Source of the DNA: Sphingobacterium prati
Lineage (GTDB): Bacteria > Bacteroidota > Bacteroidia > Sphingobacteriales > Sphingobacteriaceae
Direction: 5' to 3'
Assembly (NCBI RefSeq): GCF_013167215.1
Contig: NZ_JABJWY010000024.1
Location: 248,001-312,000, forward strand
DNA length: 64,000 nt
Part shown: in pieces, positions 61,663-64,000 of the stretch
Numbering within the stretch: position 1 is the stretch's first letter
Layout of the letters: each line of letters opens with the position of its first letter
The notes under the pieces: generated by a model
What the model was told of the DNA's origin: nothing
Seen by the model: only the letters and a program-made list of their open reading frames with translations
Databases searched by the model: none
Position numbers and translations under genes: made by a program

Positions 61663-63168
61663 ATGAAAAAATATTATTACCTGTTGCTTTGCTTCCTGAA
61701 TGCTGCGCTATGTTTGCGAGGACAATCGCAAGACAAACGATTAGCAGATTCAGCCCCAAAAAAATATAATGTACTGTTTCTGATTTCAGATGACCTGCGA
61801 ACAGATATGGGCATATATGGACATCCTTTGGCACAGACACCCAACTTAGATCGCCTAGCAGCGAAGGGCGTATGGTTCAAAAATGCGTATTGTCAATATC
61901 CATTATGCAATCCCTCCAGGTCATCCCTGTTAACTGGAAAACGCCCGACAACAAGTGGCCTTTACGGAAATAGAGAATGGTTTAACGCGTCTTTCCCGGA
62001 TTGGATCAGCCTCCCTAAATATTTTAAGCAAAACGGGTACACCACGATCCGAAGCGGTAAGGTCTTCCATGGCGGCATAGATGACACAGAGGCCTGGGAT
62101 ATTGGCGGAGAAAAGCGCCAATACGGTACCGTGGTTAATGGCGCTCCCCCAGCAGCAGTGGATTCACAATCTTACTGGCAAGAATATACCAATTCGCCAG
62201 CCCGTATCGACCCCTATGCCGCATCGACAGCATCAGACAAATGGGCGGCCTTAACGGGCGAAGAGGCAATGCAAATAGGTGATACGAAAGTAGCAGACCG
62301 GGCCATCCAAAATTTAGAAAACCTTAAGCAAACGGGGCAGCCATTCTTTTTGGCCTGCGGTTTTTCAAAACCACATACCCCGTTTGTAGCCCCACAGGAA
62401 TTCTTTGATCTATATGATCTGGACAGTATCGCCCTGCCGCCTGATTTTTCATCGATGCCCGGCATACCCGTGGGATTTCCTGCCGGGTCCATTCGCCGGA
62501 GAAACGCTGATTTCTTTGTCAACCGGACAGCATCGCCACAGGAAGCCAAAGAATACATTAGAGCTTATCTTGCCTGCATCAGTTATATGGACTGGAATGT
62601 GGGTCGGGTGCTAAAGAAGCTGGAGGAATCCGGATTAAAGGAAAATACCATCGTGGTCTTCTGGAGCGATCATGGCTATCAACTGGGTGAAAAAGGAAAG
62701 TGGTCCAAAGCCGGTTCATTGTGGGAACAGGGTACCCGTGTACCCTTTATTATCTACGATCCACGTGCTGAAGGCAATGGGCAGCCATCGCCACGGGTAG
62801 TGGAACTGCTGGATATTTACCCAACCTTAGTCGACCTCTGTGGACTACCCGGTTACGGGGGCTTAGAAGGGAAAAGTTTAAAACCATTGCTATACCAGCC
62901 TGATCAAACTTGGGAAAGGCCCGCATATACCGTTTGGAGCGAAAACGGGAAAGGTGTGACGGGAATTACCGTTCGTACGGAAAAATGGCGGTATGCAGAA
63001 TTTTTCGGACATGGTGCCGGGAAATCGCTTACAGATGCCCTTACCGATCCCCATCAAATGATTAACCTTGCAAACGATCGCCACTATGCAGACATTGTCG
63101 ACTATTTCCACCGCCTGGTTATGCAGCAGGTAAACGGAAAGGTAGAGCTCCCCCCTACGGATAAATAA
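61663..63168 (+). CDS. Exported type I sulfatase, iduronate-2-sulfatase-like
   Basis: 501 residues. Signal peptide (about 4-22). Metal-binding DDLR (Asp43, Asp44) and the formylglycine signature C-x-P-S-R with Cys82 in CNPSRSSLLTGKRP; Cys82 must be oxidised to formylglycine for activity. Further motifs: GKVFHGG, FFLACGFSKPHTPFVAPQEF (about 226-245) and FWSDHGYQLGEKGKWSKAG. The pattern is that of iduronate-2-sulfatase-type (S1_7-like) enzymes removing sulfate from uronic-acid-containing or related glycans. Third gene of the SusC-SusD operon. The FGE-fold protein at 3781 lacks the usual cysteines, so the maturase is probably elsewhere. Confidence 0.95.
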   Translation: MKKYYYLLLCFLNAALCLRGQSQDKRLADSAPKKYNVLFLISDDLRTDMGIYGHPLAQTPNLDRLAAKGVWFKNAYCQYPLCNPSRSSLLTGKRPTTSGLYGNREWFNASFPDWISLPKYFKQNGYTTIRSGKVFHGGIDDTEAWDIGGEKRQYGTVVNGAPPAAVDSQSYWQEYTNSPARIDPYAASTASDKWAALTGEEAMQIGDTKVADRAIQNLENLKQTGQPFFLACGFSKPHTPFVAPQEFFDLYDLDSIALPPDFSSMPGIPVGFPAGSIRRRNADFFVNRTASPQEAKEYIRAYLACISYMDWNVGRVLKKLEESGLKENTIVVFWSDHGYQLGEKGKWSKAGSLWEQGTRVPFIIYDPRAEGNGQPSPRVVELLDIYPTLVDLCGLPGYGGLEGKSLKPLLYQPDQTWERPAYTVWSENGKGVTGITVRTEKWRYAEFFGHGAGKSLTDALTDPHQMINLANDRHYADIVDYFHRLVMQQVNGKVELPPTDK

Positions 63169-63189
63169 CATCTCTTTTTATAGGATTAC

Positions 63190-63220
63190 AAAGGGTATTC
63201 ATGCAATAGGAATACCCTTT
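63190..63220. terminator. Terminator of the sulfatase operon
   Basis: AAAGGGTATTC (63190-63200) and GAATACCCTTT (63210-63220), perfect 11-bp arms. Right after it ATACCCTTTGTTATT is present twice (63212-63226 and 63228-63242), a small duplication of the hairpin's edge. Confidence 0.75.
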
Positions 63221-63372
63221 GTTATTCATACCCTTTGTTATTAAAGCCAAGCCTTTTGTTACTTCTCTGGGCCTTTAGGTCGCCAGCTTCGGAGTAGCCT
63301 ACTTGCCGCAAAGCTTAGGATGGCGCCCAGCGTAGCTTCAGCACGATCTGTAATGCAACAGATTATGGCAAT

Positions 63373-64000
63373 TTATTTCTGCCCAATAGCACGACTCACG
63401 TCTATGGGTAAATCAGACTCTAAAATAGAAGCTCCGTCTTCGAATACAGCGCTATATTTCTCGTAACGTTGCTCTTTTTCTGCAAGTTTATCGTAGCTAG
63501 GCGCAGTTGATATCATGCACATCACCCCTTTGTTGTTAAAAAAACGATACATTTCTTGATTTGCTGGCACAATTTCAGCACCGATATAAACAATCATCCG
63601 GTCGTAGGGTAGCCCCGAGGATTCAAATTTAGCTAAAGCTGCCCTGTCTTTAATATGCATGGACAAATACTGATCTTTATTTTGATCAAGGTAATATTTC
63701 GCCTGTTCGACATTATGCACCGTCACCCAGACCCAGGCACACGCATTATTTTGCCGTATGATTTCAGCAGTCTTAGCCAATGGCAAGTCTTTCTTATCCA
63801 GATTGAGTATGGTCTTACCTTTGGCCCAATCGATCACTTCCTGAAGTGTATTGATTCCATACGGGGTCACCTTGCCCGTCTTGTCCCGCAACCTCAATTT
63901 CTGAAGTTCGGCCCAAGTATAATCAGCAACTTTGCCAACTCCGTTTGTTGTCCGCTCCAACGTTGCATCATGCATCAGTATGGCAACACTGTCCTTTGTG
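63373..64000 (-). CDS. Glycerophosphodiester phosphodiesterase family protein (partial, N-terminus beyond window)
   Basis: The C-terminal 209 residues; the frame is open to the right edge, so the start and the HRG...PENT part are missing. GDPD text is clear: AILMHDATLERTTNGVG (metal/phosphate-binding HD and Arg), LQKLRLRDKTGK, LQEVIDWAKGKTILNLDKK and the TIM-barrel tail. The family hydrolyses glycerophosphodiesters from phospholipids to glycerol-3-phosphate and alcohol. The usual acidic residue of the ELK/EIK strand is Asp in NLDKK. It converges with the sulfatase locus and is not part of it. Confidence 0.9.
   Translation of the reverse strand, partial: TKDSVAILMHDATLERTTNGVGKVADYTWAELQKLRLRDKTGKVTPYGINTLQEVIDWAKGKTILNLDKKDLPLAKTAEIIRQNNACAWVWVTVHNVEQAKYYLDQNKDQYLSMHIKDRAALAKFESSGLPYDRMIVYIGAEIVPANQEMYRFFNNKGVMCMISTAPSYDKLAEKEQRYEKYSAVFEDGASILESDLPIDVSRAIGQK

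Noticed and set aside
1..64000. CRISPR arrays, insertion sequences, prophage, tRNA or rRNA genes
   Set aside because: No regularly spaced repeats, transposase or integrase motifs, or recognisable RNA genes were seen on either strand; a tRNA scan would be needed to exclude tRNAs formally.

Overview
The window comes from a Bacteroidota genome, most likely a Sphingobacterium or close relative in the Sphingobacteriaceae. The evidence is four SusC/RagA-type TonB-linked receptors (three with SusD partners in view), an ECF sigma/FecR/receptor triplet, HxlR and AraC regulators, lipoproteins with classical lipoboxes, almost no Shine-Dalgarno sequences, and repeated Bacteroidota-type -7 boxes (TAnnTTTG). 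The genus is an inference. No rRNA, tRNA, CRISPR array, insertion sequence or phage gene was recognised.

Layout. (1) 1-5.8 kb: the N-terminal part of a SusC receptor, an SDR oxidoreductase followed by a decayed carboxymuconolactone-decarboxylase-like gene, a sulfatase-modifying-factor-fold protein without the usual catalytic cysteines, and a divergent HxlR regulator/alpha-beta hydrolase pair. (2) 5.9-8.7 kb: a siderophore-type TonB receptor and a small Cys-containing membrane protein. (3) 8.8-17.8 kb: a tight leftward operon SusC-SusD-(TlpA thioredoxin fused to M14 carboxypeptidase)-S9 peptidase, read as a peptide-uptake locus. (4) 18.4-21 kb: an XRE regulator with membrane segments, a class-C-type serine hydrolase and a small ferredoxin-fold-like protein. 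(5) 21.3-28.4 kb: ECF sigma factor, FecR anti-sigma factor, STN-bearing TonB receptor and two related lipoproteins. (6) 28.4-37.8 kb: an osmoadaptation neighbourhood with a fused glucosylglycerol-phosphate phosphatase/synthase and its glycerol-3-phosphate dehydrogenase, an MscS channel, a sodium:amino-acid symporter, a Kef-like antiporter and a lipoprotein. (7) 38-42.3 kb: two Tat-type ferritin-like proteins converging on a DUF1501/DUF1800 pair. (8) 42.5-48.1 kb: an M60 metallopeptidase lipoprotein, a fragment duplicated from the lipoprotein of region 6, a TlpA-type thioredoxin protein, an AraC regulator and an iron-type alcohol dehydrogenase. (9) 48.3-63.2 kb: two divergent glycan loci, SusC-SusD-GH127 leftward and SusC-SusD-sulfatase rightward, sharing an intergenic region rich in inverted repeats with an attenuator-like leader. 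(10) A partial glycerophosphodiester phosphodiesterase reaches the right edge.

How it fits together. Much of the window is outer-membrane import: peptides (region 3), an unknown FecR-signalled ligand (region 5), an arabinofuranosyl-containing glycan and a sulfated glycan (region 9), and probably a metal chelate (region 2). Region 6 links synthesis of a compatible solute with channels and transporters that manage turgor and ions. Best candidates for under-described biology are the thioredoxin-M14 fusion operon, the Tat-exported ferritin-like/DUF1501/DUF1800 cluster, and the leader ORF plus hairpin before the susC of the sulfatase locus.
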